In this document: in pieces, positions 10,201 to 18,699 of the stretch
Layout of the letters: the number at the start of each line of letters is the position of its first letter
How positions within the stretch are numbered: the first letter of the stretch is position 1
Assembly (NCBI GenBank): GCA_015654695.1
Contig: JAATGJ010000069.1
Location: 1-41,570, forward strand
Length of the DNA stretch: 41,570 nucleotides
Source: Chitinophagales bacterium
GTDB taxonomy: Bacteria > Bacteroidota > Bacteroidia > Chitinophagales > Chitinophagaceae
Reading direction: 5' to 3'
Position numbers and translations under genes: made by a program
Notes under the pieces: model-generated
What the model was told of the DNA's origin: nothing
Seen by the model: only the letters and a program-made list of their open reading frames with translations
Databases searched by the model: none

Positions 10201-12684
10201 CGTGCAGGTTCCGCTATTGGGTTGTCTTGATATGGCAGGCGCTCTTCTTCCGGGTTTTCCGCCTACCCTCGCTCTCACTGAAACCCAATAAACTGAATCT
10301 TTGGACAATCCGCTTAAAGTAAAAGTAGTGCCTGCAGTTGTACCCTTTGATACCATCTCATCTCCCTGCAGCATCATGACCTCGTAATCAGTAGCGCCTG
10401 TTACTGCTGTCCATTGTAAAGCGATATATCCTTCGCATTGTGTAGCGGCTAATGATATGGCTGGCACCCCAATAATTGTAAAAGCCTGGCTCGTGGAAGT
10501 GATGGCAGTACTGTTTCTTGTAATCCTGACCAGTGCCTGCTCTGTATTAACATTGGGTACCGAAAAAGCCAGTTGACGCAGATTGGCCGCGACATTTGTA
10601 TTAATAGGTGTCCAACTGCCGCCATTATTGGTAGAATATTCAAGCGTAAATGTGTTGGCTGGATTTCCATAAGAATCCCACTGGATGGTTATGGATTCAC
10701 CCGGTTCAAATTTTTCCCCGCCAGCAGGATGTGTAATGACTGTTTCAACCGGTACAAGATCATACACTATAAAATATTCCTGTGGCGGGCTTTGTGTAAT
10801 GGCTGTTCCATTTATGGTCAATGTATAAGCTCCGGTTACAGGATTTGTAATCACCACCTGTTCTATATTATTTATATGATCAGCTCCTGTAGTAGCCGGA
10901 GTATTGACATTGGCAGGAACAGTATCTAATATATAAGGAAGAAAAAGTGTATTTGACGGGTCCCTTACTTCCAGGTCAACGTCATTGATCAAAGACTGGC
11001 TGGCTAATGCGGCGGCGGCAGGATCATGCCAGTACAACATTACTTTTAATTGCGCAGTATTAGCCGGGACATTGATGTTATGCGTATTGCTTCCGCTATT
11101 GGCTACTGAAGAAATGATATAACGATTGTTCTCCAGCATATCCACCGATCGCAGCAAATTCAACCATCCGAAACCGTATGTATAATCAGGACCTGCATTT
11201 CCAAGATCACGGCCGCCATTGCAGATCAGCGCTTTCATCAAACCACTTTTGGGATTGACGTCCAGGTGCAATTGTTTATACCGCTGATACAAAAGTGTTA
11301 GCCCCCCCGCTACCCCCGGTGAAGCCATACTGGTGCCCCAGGCAAAATCATACCCGTATGCCAATGGCCCGACAGATGAAATAACAGCGTCGCCGAGAGT
11401 ACAGATCTCTGGTTTGATACGACCATCTTTAACAGGTCCCCTGCTCGAAGTTGGATATATCGTCCCATCGTTGGAAGTGTTGCCGACATCAAGAATATTT
11501 TTAGCCGATTGATAACTGCCTACCACTGTTTGAAATCCAGCGGGGTAAGGAGCACAAGTTGCAGCTCCGCTATTGCCCGCTGCAAAAACATGCTGAAGCT
11601 TTGGCAGATCAAATGCCTGCTGGTCCAGTACTCTTGAATAAAGATCATACACACCATGATAGCTGCAAAGACCAGTTGTAATTTCATAAGAATTATTCGT
11701 GATCACCATGCTGTCATCCTTTACATAAGCGCTGGCATTGGCAAGAATACCGGAAGAATTCTGTGTAATAATTCTTGCTTTGGGGGCATAGCCTGTAAAA
11801 AGTTCGTTTGCGATACCTCCTCCTGCTGCAGTACCTGTCACATGTGTGCCGTGACGACTACCTGTAGAAATATCCACATAAGCCAAAGCGGCCCGGCCAA
11901 TAAGCCGGTTGGTAAAATCTATATGTGTTTGCGGATCGTTATTATCGCCTACACCGATCACAATACCCTGTCCTTTTAAATTGCGGCCTCCCGGCAATGA
12001 AGAACCAAGTATAGTAGCACGTGAGTCGGTAGTACTTTTATAATTCAGCATCCTGTCTTCCGGTGGTGCTGGTTGCACAAATTCAATGCAGGACATTGCT
12101 GCTAATTCTGACACACGGTTCATTGGTATTCTCAAACCGATAATACGATAAGCGACCAATTTGGTAGTAATGATATCGAAATTCTTCTGCAATAATTCTG
12201 CGCTTACGGCTGTGAAAGAAAAAGTTTTTGGAAAGCTGATCCATACATCTACGGTGCCGCCCACCTTTACTGCCCAGGGAGGATAAATGCCTTTGGCAAG
12301 GTCAGGTTGCATTTTTTGTTCGGGAGTCAGTGCTATTACAGACCTTGCATTAAGCTGTTGAAGTAAAGCAGTGTTTAAAGAACCCGTAACAGTTACTGTA
12401 TAGGCATTATTGGGAATATAGTCCAGCAACTCAATACCTGCTTGCTGCAATTGTTTCCGTTCTGTTTCAGCAGGAATTTTTTCAAACTGGATAACTAAAA
12501 AAGATTTGCCATCCGCTTTCACCATTTTGCGGTCCAGTTCATTGATCTTATCAGCCGTAATGTTTTTTTCAGGGATGATAGTTCCGTTTTTCAACAACAG
12601 GTCAAACTTATGACCTACCTGCGCAAGAGTAGAAAATGATAACAACAGCAAAGCAGTTATCAGGGGAATGGGATTGGGTTTCAT
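7273..12684 (-). CDS. Large secreted subtilisin-like serine protease with T9SS sorting domain
   Basis: About 1803 residues from the ATG at 12684 (MKPNPIPLITALLLLSF, signal peptide ending near STLAQ). An in-frame ATG six codons earlier (12702) is less suited to a signal peptide. Peptidase S8 motifs are Asp247 in IGVGDNND, His278 in SRHGTHVTG, Asn371 in AAGNSGA and Ser452 in WGTSMASPGVAGG. Then come a jelly-roll/P-domain-like region, an Ig/FnIII-like module (about 690-830; CEGYIALQWTAVTGATDYEV), CARDB-like repeats and two regions with the FDDIHLYK / IDDIHIYD motif typical of MAM-like jelly-rolls. The last about 80 residues (VYPNPSKGIFNLIY ... KKQVFRLMKQ) are a type A T9SS C-terminal domain, so export to the cell surface or outside is expected. 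It is far longer than simple subtilases. It lies downstream of mfd on the same strand. Confidence 0.9.
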   Translation of the reverse strand: MKPNPIPLITALLLLSFSTLAQVGHKFDLLLKNGTIIPEKNITADKINELDRKMVKADGKSFLVIQFEKIPAETERKQLQQAGIELLDYIPNNAYTVTVTGSLNTALLQQLNARSVIALTPEQKMQPDLAKGIYPPWAVKVGGTVDVWISFPKTFSFTAVSAELLQKNFDIITTKLVAYRIIGLRIPMNRVSELAAMSCIEFVQPAPPEDRMLNYKSTTDSRATILGSSLPGGRNLKGQGIVIGVGDNNDPQTHIDFTNRLIGRAALAYVDISTGSRHGTHVTGTAAGGGIANELFTGYAPKARIITQNSSGILANASAYVKDDSMVITNNSYEITTGLCSYHGVYDLYSRVLDQQAFDLPKLQHVFAAGNSGAATCAPYPAGFQTVVGSYQSAKNILDVGNTSNDGTIYPTSSRGPVKDGRIKPEICTLGDAVISSVGPLAYGYDFAWGTSMASPGVAGGLTLLYQRYKQLHLDVNPKSGLMKALICNGGRDLGNAGPDYTYGFGWLNLLRSVDMLENNRYIISSVANSGSNTHNINVPANTAQLKVMLYWHDPAAAALASQSLINDVDLEVRDPSNTLFLPYILDTVPANVNTPATTGADHINNIEQVVITNPVTGAYTLTINGTAITQSPPQEYFIVYDLVPVETVITHPAGGEKFEPGESITIQWDSYGNPANTFTLEYSTNNGGSWTPINTNVAANLRQLAFSVPNVNTEQALVRITRNSTAITSTSQAFTIIGVPAISLAATQCEGYIALQWTAVTGATDYEVMMLQGDEMVSKGTTAGTTFTLSGLSKDSVYWVSVRARVGGKPGRRAPAISRQPNSGTCTGTISDNDLKIDAILAPLSGRVLTSSALTASSPISIRIKNLDDAAISSYNVKYSLDGAAFVSQGGINIAGGATATINFTDDFSVVKSYVLKVAVENTAAADPVSANDTLTVVIKHLPNNPITLVNVAGFLDDIESADDSTYYSGQIGLSGADRYDFISTTAYGRVRPFVNTGIAFSGDKALTLDADRFNGAGTADSLKATYNLLPHFSTDDDIRLDFVYKNHGQGPDNANKVWIRGDDTKPWIEVYDLYANQLDFGLYKKSTSIELSDILTANTQDFSTSFQVRFGQQGFILTSDDNGGAGYTFDDIHLYKVDNDIQMVSLDTPVVASCGLGNAVPVRVTVRNGADTAVINIPVKFTVDAGATVTETISSIAGNANVSFTFIATADLSATGTHVVKVWVDYADDSFRDNDTVTVTIINSQIITVFPHIENFEGSDGGWYTRGKNNSWEYGTPASATINRAASGSKAWKTNLSGSYKDRQLSYLYSPCYDITGMTNPTLSLSIALDLEDCGSGPNDLCDGAYAEYSADGATWVRLGAVGQGTNWYDKAYPGNHLWSVQDYTNWHVATIPLPAGYNRLRIRFVITSDPYVNREGVAIDDIHIYDNIYGIYDGPPYTGNTINQPAVSGNSWIDFTDGGKLIASVNPNNQNLGSTNTRVYINTSAVRSIGGQYYHDRNITIKPANINLADSATVRFYFLDTETEDLVNAAGCSSCTKPSMAYELGVSKYSDGDTTKENGTLADDASLNWLFINSPNVVKVPFDKGYYAEFKVKDFSEFWLNNGGLSNNQSLPVELTSFTARKKTNKDVLAEWATASEQNTARFEIELAKGNDEFQRNHFIKIGEVSSNGNSTTEQRYRFTDIESNKSGARYYRLKIVDLDGRFSYSAVRPVVFDDEVKWQVYPNPSKGIFNLIYQVNEGENMTVKVYDVTGKVVYQARLATSGFVQKHNIDLQSAKFAPGLYLLETGAGEKKQVFRLMKQ

Positions 12685-12780
12685 AGTGACTTTAATGAAC
12701 ATTAAAAGTAATATAAATAAATGGGAATTAGCAGTTCTGTATGCTTAGGTATGCTATACCTCATTATGTACGAATACTGC

Positions 12781-15700
12781 TCAGGCGGGGATTTTTTCTC
12801 CTGCAAAACAAAACTGGTGAAGCCCGGACAGGAAGCGATGCAGTTCCTCCATTGACCTGACTGGATCGGCTACTAAAAGAAACAATTTACCGCTTTGTTT
12901 TAAACGGCCTTTGTTCGTACCCGTCTGTAAATACCGGATCACATGATTGAAAAGATCAGATTCGAAGTAAGGGGAATCGGGACGGTTGATAAAATGACAA
13001 CGCAGCACATTGTTCTTGAGCGACATTTTTTCAAACCCAATATCAACGGCCAGCCTGCGGCATTTGACAGTAACAAAAAGGTCTTCCACCTGTGGTGGTA
13101 CGGACCCGAAACGATCTGACATTTCTAATTTAAGTTCTGCCAGTTCTTCATCATTCTCACAATTATCCAAACGCTGGTACAGGGATAATCGTTCCGCGAT
13201 GCTTTCTACATATTCATCCGGTATCAGTATCTCCAGATCAGTATCAATAGTACAGTCTTTTACAAAATCATCCTGCTTTGATATTTCTTCCTTGAATAAT
13301 TCTTTAAACTCGGTGCGTTTTAATTCACGAATGGACTCATCTAAAATTTTCTGGTACATTTCAAAACCAATATCGGCCATAAAGCCACTTTGTTCACCAC
13401 CCAGCATATTGCCTGCGCCGCGAATGTCCAGGTCACGCATCGCTATCTGGAAACCGCTTCCCAGTTCACTGTGCTGTTCTAATGTTTGCAAACGCTTTTT
13501 GGAATCAGAGGGCAATGTACTCATGGGTGGTGCCAATAAATAACAGAATGCCTTCTTATTACTGCGTCCTACTCTACCGCGCAACTGGTGCAGGTCACTT
13601 AACCCAAAATGATGGGCATTATTGATGATGATCGTATTAACATTCGGAATATCCACACCGCTTTCTACAATGTTCGTACAAACCAGTACATCATATTTTT
13701 TATCAATAAAATCCAGTATTCTTTCTTCCAGTTCGTGTCCTTCCATTTGGCCGTGAGCATAACCAATGCTCAGGTCAGGACACAAGCCTTGTATAATAGC
13801 AGCCATTTCTGCCAGGCCGCTGACACGATTATAAATAAAGAAAACCTGCCCGCCGCGTTCAGCTTCAAAATAGATAGCATCCCGGATAGTATCTTCTTTA
13901 TATACCTGCACCTCGGTCTGTATCGGCTGCCGGTTGGGTGGGGGTGTATTAATGATGCTAAGATCCCTTGCTCCCATCAAGGAGAATTGCAAGGTTCTTG
14001 GTATCGGTGTAGCGGTTAGTGTTAAACAATCTACTGTAGTACGGAGTGTCTTTATCTTTTCCTTATGCCCTACGCCGAATTTTTGTTCTTCGTCAATTAC
14101 CAGTAATCCAAGATCTTTGAACTTTACTTCTTTTCCCAGTACGGCATGTGTGCCAATGATGATATCAATTTTACCTTCTTCCAGTTTCTTCAATGTTTCT
14201 TTCTTCTCTTTGGTTGATTTGAAACGATTAACATAATCCACCGTAACCGGGAAATCCTTTAACCGTTCACTGAAAGTTTTATAATGCTGAAAGGCGAGAA
14301 TAGTGGTAGGTACCAGCACAGCAGCCTGTTTACCATCCAGGCAAGTTTTAAAAGCAGCCCGGATAGCTACTTCTGTTTTACCAAAACCCACATCACCACA
14401 AACCAACCTGTCCATCGGCGAAGCTGATTCCATATCTTTCTTTACATCAGCCGTTGCCTTGCTTTGATCCGGCGTATCCTCATAAATGAATGAAGCTTCC
14501 AGCTCAGTTTGCATATAGTTATCCGGCGAATGGGCGAAGCCTTCCTGCGCCTTGCGTTGCGCATATAATTTTATCAGGTCAAACGCGATCTCTTTGACCT
14601 TTGTCTTTGTCTTCTCTTTTAATTTATTCCATACATCACTTCCCAGTTTATTTATTTTGGGCACACTTCCTTCCTTGCCGGTATATTTCGCGATCTTATG
14701 AAGCGAGTTGATATTGACATAGAGTATATCGCTGTCCTTATAAATAATACGGACCGCCTCCTGTATCCTTCCGTTCACCTCCATTTTTTGCAAACCGCTG
14801 AACGTACCTACTCCATGATCAATATGCGTGACATAATCTCCCGGCTGCAGTTCACGAAGTGTGCGAAGCGTTATAGCCTTGTTCTTGTTATACGCCTGCT
14901 TTACTTTGTATTTATGATAACGCTGAAATACCTGGTGATCCGTATAGCAAACGATCTTCAGGTCTTCTTCTATAAAACCTTCGTGAATAGAAGTAGTAAT
15001 GGGATTAAAAATGATCTCTGCTTTCAGGTCCTGGAAAATGATGCGCAGCCTTTCCAGTTGCTTGGGATTTTCAGCGAAGATGTATAACTGAAACCCTTTG
15101 TTCTCCCAGCTTTTCAGGTCCTTAATTAAAAGATCGAATTGCCTGTTAAATGCCGGTTGCTCTTTAGTAGAAAACTGAATGGGAAATGATGAGTAGCCAG
15201 TGGGGAAAGTGTCTTTAAAACCAAATCCTACTACATGTTTATTCTGTAATTGCTCTTCAAAAATATTGGCTGTGATAAAATCATCCGTTTTTACTTCTTT
15301 CTTTATAGACCTGTCATCCGCTTCGTCCTGTAACCGTTGCCTTTCTGCATGGGTTATTGGTTTTTCTGCTGCTTCCAGGCCGTGATTGATCATTTTGATA
15401 AACAATTCCAGGTCTTCTTCACCATCTTTCAATCTTTCTTTGCACCATTCATAATCCTCCATCCACACGATGGTGTTCTCAGGAAGGAAATCAAACAAGG
15501 AGACCTTCTCTTCGTCTTCAAACTGCGTATCTACATTGGGAATAATGTTTACCACCAAAAGCTTTCTTTCACTCAATTGAGTTTCGGGGTCAACAATGCG
15601 GATAGAATCCACATCACTACCAAACAGTTCTATACGGTAAGGCTTTTCATTGCCGAAAGAATAAATATCCAGGATACCGCCGCGGATAGCGAACTGCCCC

Positions 15701-16230
15701 GGCTCATACACAAAATCCGTTCTTTCAAAACCATAATCAGCCAGCTTTAATAAAAGTTCTTCCACATTCAGTGTATCACCTGATTTGATATGAATGATAT
15801 TGGAAGAAAGAACATTCGGAACGACTACTTTTTCAAACAATGCTTCCGGGTATGTAATAAGAATTTTTTTATTGCCGCCACCCGCGATCTTGGTCAATGC
15901 TTCTGTTCTCAGCATAACATGGGATGAATTCAGGAGGCGATAATTTTTACGATTTTTAAAAGAAGAAGGGAAATAAAAAATATCCAGCGCTTCCGTCAGG
16001 TTCTCTAAAGTATTATGAAAATAAGCGGCTTCCTCCGCATCATTAAGAACGATCAAATGATTAAGTTGCGAGCAGGCATCATGCAAAAAAGCCGCGCCTA
16101 CTACAAACTGCGATGAACTGCCCTGGAGATTTTTAAGATAAATTTTTTGAGGCTGGGAAAAAGAAAGCCTGTCCACCAATTGAAAAAGGCGGGGGTTATT
16201 CTGAAACTGCTTCAACAAGTCCTGACTCAT
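12781..16230 (-). CDS. mfd: Transcription-repair coupling factor
   Basis: 1149 residues from ATG 16230 (MSQDLLKQFQNN). Domains in order: UvrB-homology region (about 1-350), RNA polymerase-interacting CarD-like domain (about 460-530; GDYVTHIDHGVGTFSGLQ), DEAD-type translocase with Walker A at about 612 (GDVGFGKTEVAIRA) and DEEQ at about 713, helicase C-terminal part with RGRVGRSNKKAFCYL, and the TRCF C-terminal domain. Mfd uses ATP to remove RNA polymerase stalled at template lesions and recruits UvrA to them. A promoter-like box lies 13 bases before the ATG. darG ends 114 bases upstream on the same strand, so read-through from darTG is possible. Confidence 0.96.
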   Translation of the reverse strand: MSQDLLKQFQNNPRLFQLVDRLSFSQPQKIYLKNLQGSSSQFVVGAAFLHDACSQLNHLIVLNDAEEAAYFHNTLENLTEALDIFYFPSSFKNRKNYRLLNSSHVMLRTEALTKIAGGGNKKILITYPEALFEKVVVPNVLSSNIIHIKSGDTLNVEELLLKLADYGFERTDFVYEPGQFAIRGGILDIYSFGNEKPYRIELFGSDVDSIRIVDPETQLSERKLLVVNIIPNVDTQFEDEEKVSLFDFLPENTIVWMEDYEWCKERLKDGEEDLELFIKMINHGLEAAEKPITHAERQRLQDEADDRSIKKEVKTDDFITANIFEEQLQNKHVVGFGFKDTFPTGYSSFPIQFSTKEQPAFNRQFDLLIKDLKSWENKGFQLYIFAENPKQLERLRIIFQDLKAEIIFNPITTSIHEGFIEEDLKIVCYTDHQVFQRYHKYKVKQAYNKNKAITLRTLRELQPGDYVTHIDHGVGTFSGLQKMEVNGRIQEAVRIIYKDSDILYVNINSLHKIAKYTGKEGSVPKINKLGSDVWNKLKEKTKTKVKEIAFDLIKLYAQRKAQEGFAHSPDNYMQTELEASFIYEDTPDQSKATADVKKDMESASPMDRLVCGDVGFGKTEVAIRAAFKTCLDGKQAAVLVPTTILAFQHYKTFSERLKDFPVTVDYVNRFKSTKEKKETLKKLEEGKIDIIIGTHAVLGKEVKFKDLGLLVIDEEQKFGVGHKEKIKTLRTTVDCLTLTATPIPRTLQFSLMGARDLSIINTPPPNRQPIQTEVQVYKEDTIRDAIYFEAERGGQVFFIYNRVSGLAEMAAIIQGLCPDLSIGYAHGQMEGHELEERILDFIDKKYDVLVCTNIVESGVDIPNVNTIIINNAHHFGLSDLHQLRGRVGRSNKKAFCYLLAPPMSTLPSDSKKRLQTLEQHSELGSGFQIAMRDLDIRGAGNMLGGEQSGFMADIGFEMYQKILDESIRELKRTEFKELFKEEISKQDDFVKDCTIDTDLEILIPDEYVESIAERLSLYQRLDNCENDEELAELKLEMSDRFGSVPPQVEDLFVTVKCRRLAVDIGFEKMSLKNNVLRCHFINRPDSPYFESDLFNHVIRYLQTGTNKGRLKQSGKLFLLVADPVRSMEELHRFLSGLHQFCFAGEKIPA

Positions 16231-16243
16231 AATTCCTCGGAGA

Positions 16244-16251
16244 CAAAGGTA
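16244..16251 (-). promoter_or_regulatory. Candidate -7 element for mfd
   Basis: The minus strand reads TACCTTTG, matching TAnnTTTG, 13 bases before the mfd ATG. It implies a very short leader. No clear -33 partner was seen. It suggests mfd can be transcribed independently of darTG. Confidence 0.4.
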
Positions 16252-16344
16252 AGGATATGTGCTTGTTCTTTTAGGAAAGAAATGAGAATTACGTGCCAGG
16301 ATTGACTATTACCTATACAATTTTAATACCTTGACTTATCAGAA

Positions 16345-17388
16345 TCAGGCAAAATATTTATTGATTCTTTCCAATGCAATACTGATTTGAGGCTCTGTCA
16401 TTAATTCACTTTTTCTGGCTGTCCAGTTATCAATAAAGGACTTTATAGAAGTAGTATTTGCATCATTCCCTAAATCTTTTGCAGCCCAATGAACAGTGGC
16501 CAATAATTCCAATCCAAAAGGTGATTCAAAGCCTTCAATAAGAGAAGTAACTTTTTGTAACCTGTTTTTTTCTTCCTCCAATAACTCTTTTTGAATAATA
16601 GAATGAACCTCTGGCAGATGCTCAGGAACAAGTTGTAAAGCATCGGTTGGCTTCATATCCTGAAAACGTATCTGCCCCTTAAAATAATACCCTTCTAAAT
16701 GTGCCAGCAAATGCTTTAGATTAGTAGCATAGGGGCCATAGTGCCCTTTTTCAAAACGTAATTTCAAATCTGGCTGACCCAATTCCTGTAGAAAGTATGT
16801 AAGTTTTTGAATTTCCAAATGGGATATATCAAAACCCAATACGTTATACCGCTCCGCCAAAGCCAATACCAAAGCCCTTATTTTATTCAATTTTGGAATT
16901 TGAGAATTGACAGTAGTCTTGGCATATGAATGGTGACCGGGTTCATATACCTCTATAGAAATGCTATCACTTAAAGGAGTGAGCTTTTTTTCCATCAAAG
17001 GTTTTACATCTTTCCAATCAAGACCACCATTGCCACAACCCAACGGGGGGATAGCTATAGATTTTATTTTTTTTTCCGAGATTATTCTCAACAAATCATC
17101 CAAGCCTGTTTCAATATATTCCAGCTTGGTATTAGAACGCCAATCCATTTTGGTAGGAAAATTAATGATGTATCTGGGGCCTGTAAACTTTCCTGTTTCC
17201 GTTACAAACATTTTACCGATCTGTACTTCCCCTGCTTTACAGGCTTTTTGATATAATTTAAAGTTGAGCGGGAAATACTCCTTAAACTGAAGTGCAATAC
17301 CTTTACCCATGATACCCGCTGTATTAACGGTATTTACCAGTGCGTCTGTATCAGCTTGTAAGAGATTGGTTTGTTTGAGTTGAATCAT
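16345..17388 (-). CDS. darG: DarG: DNA ADP-ribosyl glycohydrolase antitoxin
   Basis: 347 residues. Residues about 1-155 are a macrodomain: NTVNTAGIMGKGIALQFK contacts the ADP-ribose, FPTKMDWR holds Lys80, the position known as the catalytic Lys in Thermus DarG, and PPLGCGNGGLDW is the second binding loop. It removes ADP-ribose that DarT adds to thymidine in single-stranded DNA. Residues about 160-347 form a helical domain (EIQKLTYFLQELGQPD ... GHYGPYATNLKHL) that in DarG proteins sequesters the toxin; its QKLxYF...GPY pattern recalls Panacea/DUF4065-type antitoxin modules (my inference). Its ATG overlaps the stop codon of darT by four bases (ATGA), so expression is translationally coupled. 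Confidence 0.92.
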   Translation of the reverse strand: MIQLKQTNLLQADTDALVNTVNTAGIMGKGIALQFKEYFPLNFKLYQKACKAGEVQIGKMFVTETGKFTGPRYIINFPTKMDWRSNTKLEYIETGLDDLLRIISEKKIKSIAIPPLGCGNGGLDWKDVKPLMEKKLTPLSDSISIEVYEPGHHSYAKTTVNSQIPKLNKIRALVLALAERYNVLGFDISHLEIQKLTYFLQELGQPDLKLRFEKGHYGPYATNLKHLLAHLEGYYFKGQIRFQDMKPTDALQLVPEHLPEVHSIIQKELLEEEKNRLQKVTSLIEGFESPFGLELLATVHWAAKDLGNDANTTSIKSFIDNWTARKSELMTEPQISIALERINKYFA

Positions 17389-18014
17389 GAGTAATAATAT
17401 TCTGGCTTAATAACCACTTTTAAAGCAAAACCTGTGAGATTAACCTGTTCGGTGACAAATGTAGCAATTTCATCGTTGTTCGCAATAATACCAACAATAG
17501 CGTCGGCTGGTACATGCTGATGTACCAAAAATTCTGCTTGTTTTATTTCTTTTCTTAATTCAGTGTACTGTTTGTGCCAAGTATCATCTTTAATTGTTTT
17601 CATATCCAAGTTTTTCAAATCCTCCAGTTTACTAAACTCTGTTTTATGTGACAAGTAAGCATGCCTGTCCGTAAATACAAAAGACAAGCCAAGTTCATCT
17701 ATTCTCTCTGCCGTACTAACTAAATATATTATTTCTTCCTGCATTCCTTTGTACTCTTTAACCCTACCTTTAAAAATATTATGTAACATTGGCATTTTAT
17801 AATGAAAATAAAAAGGTACATAATCATTTAATACCCCCGCAGGAGAAGATATCACCGGCGACTGACCACGATTTTCTATAAGTGATTTATAGCCAATATT
17901 AGTATAATTGGGATCTTGTACTCCACAATTACAACAATGCAAACCGTTCTGTAATATGAAAGCAATATTTCGATAATGCGTCATACGCCAAATATATGTT
18001 TTTGTTCCACTCAT
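17385..18014 (-). CDS. darT: DarT: DNA ADP-ribosyltransferase toxin
   Basis: 209 residues from ATG 18014 (MSGTKTYIWRMTHYRN). This start is preceded by a good Shine-Dalgarno, GGAGG, six bases upstream; an in-frame ATG four codons earlier (18026) overlaps that site. Family marks are IWRMTHYRNIAFILQNGLH at the N-terminus, the NAD-pocket segment DYVPFYFHYKMPML, and KQAEFLVHQHVP, whose Glu (residue 161 here) matches the catalytic Glu of DarT. The enzyme ADP-ribosylates thymidine in single-stranded DNA, blocks replication and can act as an abortive anti-phage system. It is the first gene of the pair, toxin before antitoxin, with a four-base overlap. No integrase or IS is adjacent. Confidence 0.92.
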   Translation of the reverse strand: MSGTKTYIWRMTHYRNIAFILQNGLHCCNCGVQDPNYTNIGYKSLIENRGQSPVISSPAGVLNDYVPFYFHYKMPMLHNIFKGRVKEYKGMQEEIIYLVSTAERIDELGLSFVFTDRHAYLSHKTEFSKLEDLKNLDMKTIKDDTWHKQYTELRKEIKQAEFLVHQHVPADAIVGIIANNDEIATFVTEQVNLTGFALKVVIKPEYYYS

Positions 18015-18120
18015 TTTTCCTCCCATTTACTTCGTAAATTATTCACATAAAGGTCTTATGTATTATCAGCAGACTAGGATAACCAGCTGTGAGACTTAAC
18101 TTAAAAGCTAATATCTAATA

Positions 18121-18573
18121 TCAATACACCGCATCATAATCCGTCTTAAAATCTTCTTCCGTCCATTCTCCTTTTTTTACTTCAATGGGATGGATATTAT
18201 TCTTGTCATCAAAAATATTGGAGTAAAACAGCTCGCCTTTTTTTACAAACAAGGAATACCAGCCGGGTTTCAGTTTGGTTTTAAAATAACCGTTCTCATC
18301 CGTTAGTACTTCCTTTACCAGTTTGGTAGAAATGGTTTTATAAAATGCCCCGTCCTGTGTGGCTTGGCTGGTATTGGTTAGTTCATATATAAATAAAGTT
18401 GTCTTTGCACCCGCAGGCTGGGATGGGGGCCTGTCCGGCGAGGGCATCTGGTTTCCTTTTACTATATATACATGGCCTGTTATTCCCTGGCGGCGGCAGA
18501 AATCCGTGTCTGAAGATCTGAAGGAAGTCAACAGGAATGCTGTAACAGCCGATAAAACAAATGCGGTTTTCAT
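18121..18573 (-). CDS. Small secreted protein with carboxypeptidase-regulatory-like fold
   Basis: About 150 residues from ATG 18573 (MKTAFVLSAVTAFLLTSF, signal peptide); an ATG eight codons earlier (18597) precedes a charged stretch and is less likely. The mature part has GITGHVYIVKGNQMPSPD, a Pro/Ala linker, LFIYELTNTSQA, then TDENGYFKTKLKPGWYSLFVKKGELFY, the signature of a CarboxypepD_reg-type beta-sandwich, and ends DYDAVY. I recall this architecture as a conserved hypothetical of Bacteroidota; no enzymatic residues are visible. It diverges from the T9SS subtilase at 18700, sharing a short intergenic region, which hints at common regulation. Confidence 0.7.
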   Translation of the reverse strand: MKTAFVLSAVTAFLLTSFRSSDTDFCRRQGITGHVYIVKGNQMPSPDRPPSQPAGAKTTLFIYELTNTSQATQDGAFYKTISTKLVKEVLTDENGYFKTKLKPGWYSLFVKKGELFYSNIFDDKNNIHPIEVKKGEWTEEDFKTDYDAVY

Positions 18574-18699
18574 CCTTTTGTCATTTTTAGTGAGCAACTC
18601 AGTTATTATAAATCACGTTTTAATTTCTATCCGTAAATACTGTAAATTAGTATGTTTTTTCATACAGCAATGATTCGTCTTCTGAACAAAAAATATCAC

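Noticed and set aside
12747-12761. Short palindrome AGGTAT-GCT-ATACCT between mfd and the protease
   Set aside because: Six-base arms only and no T-run; too short to call a terminator or operator.
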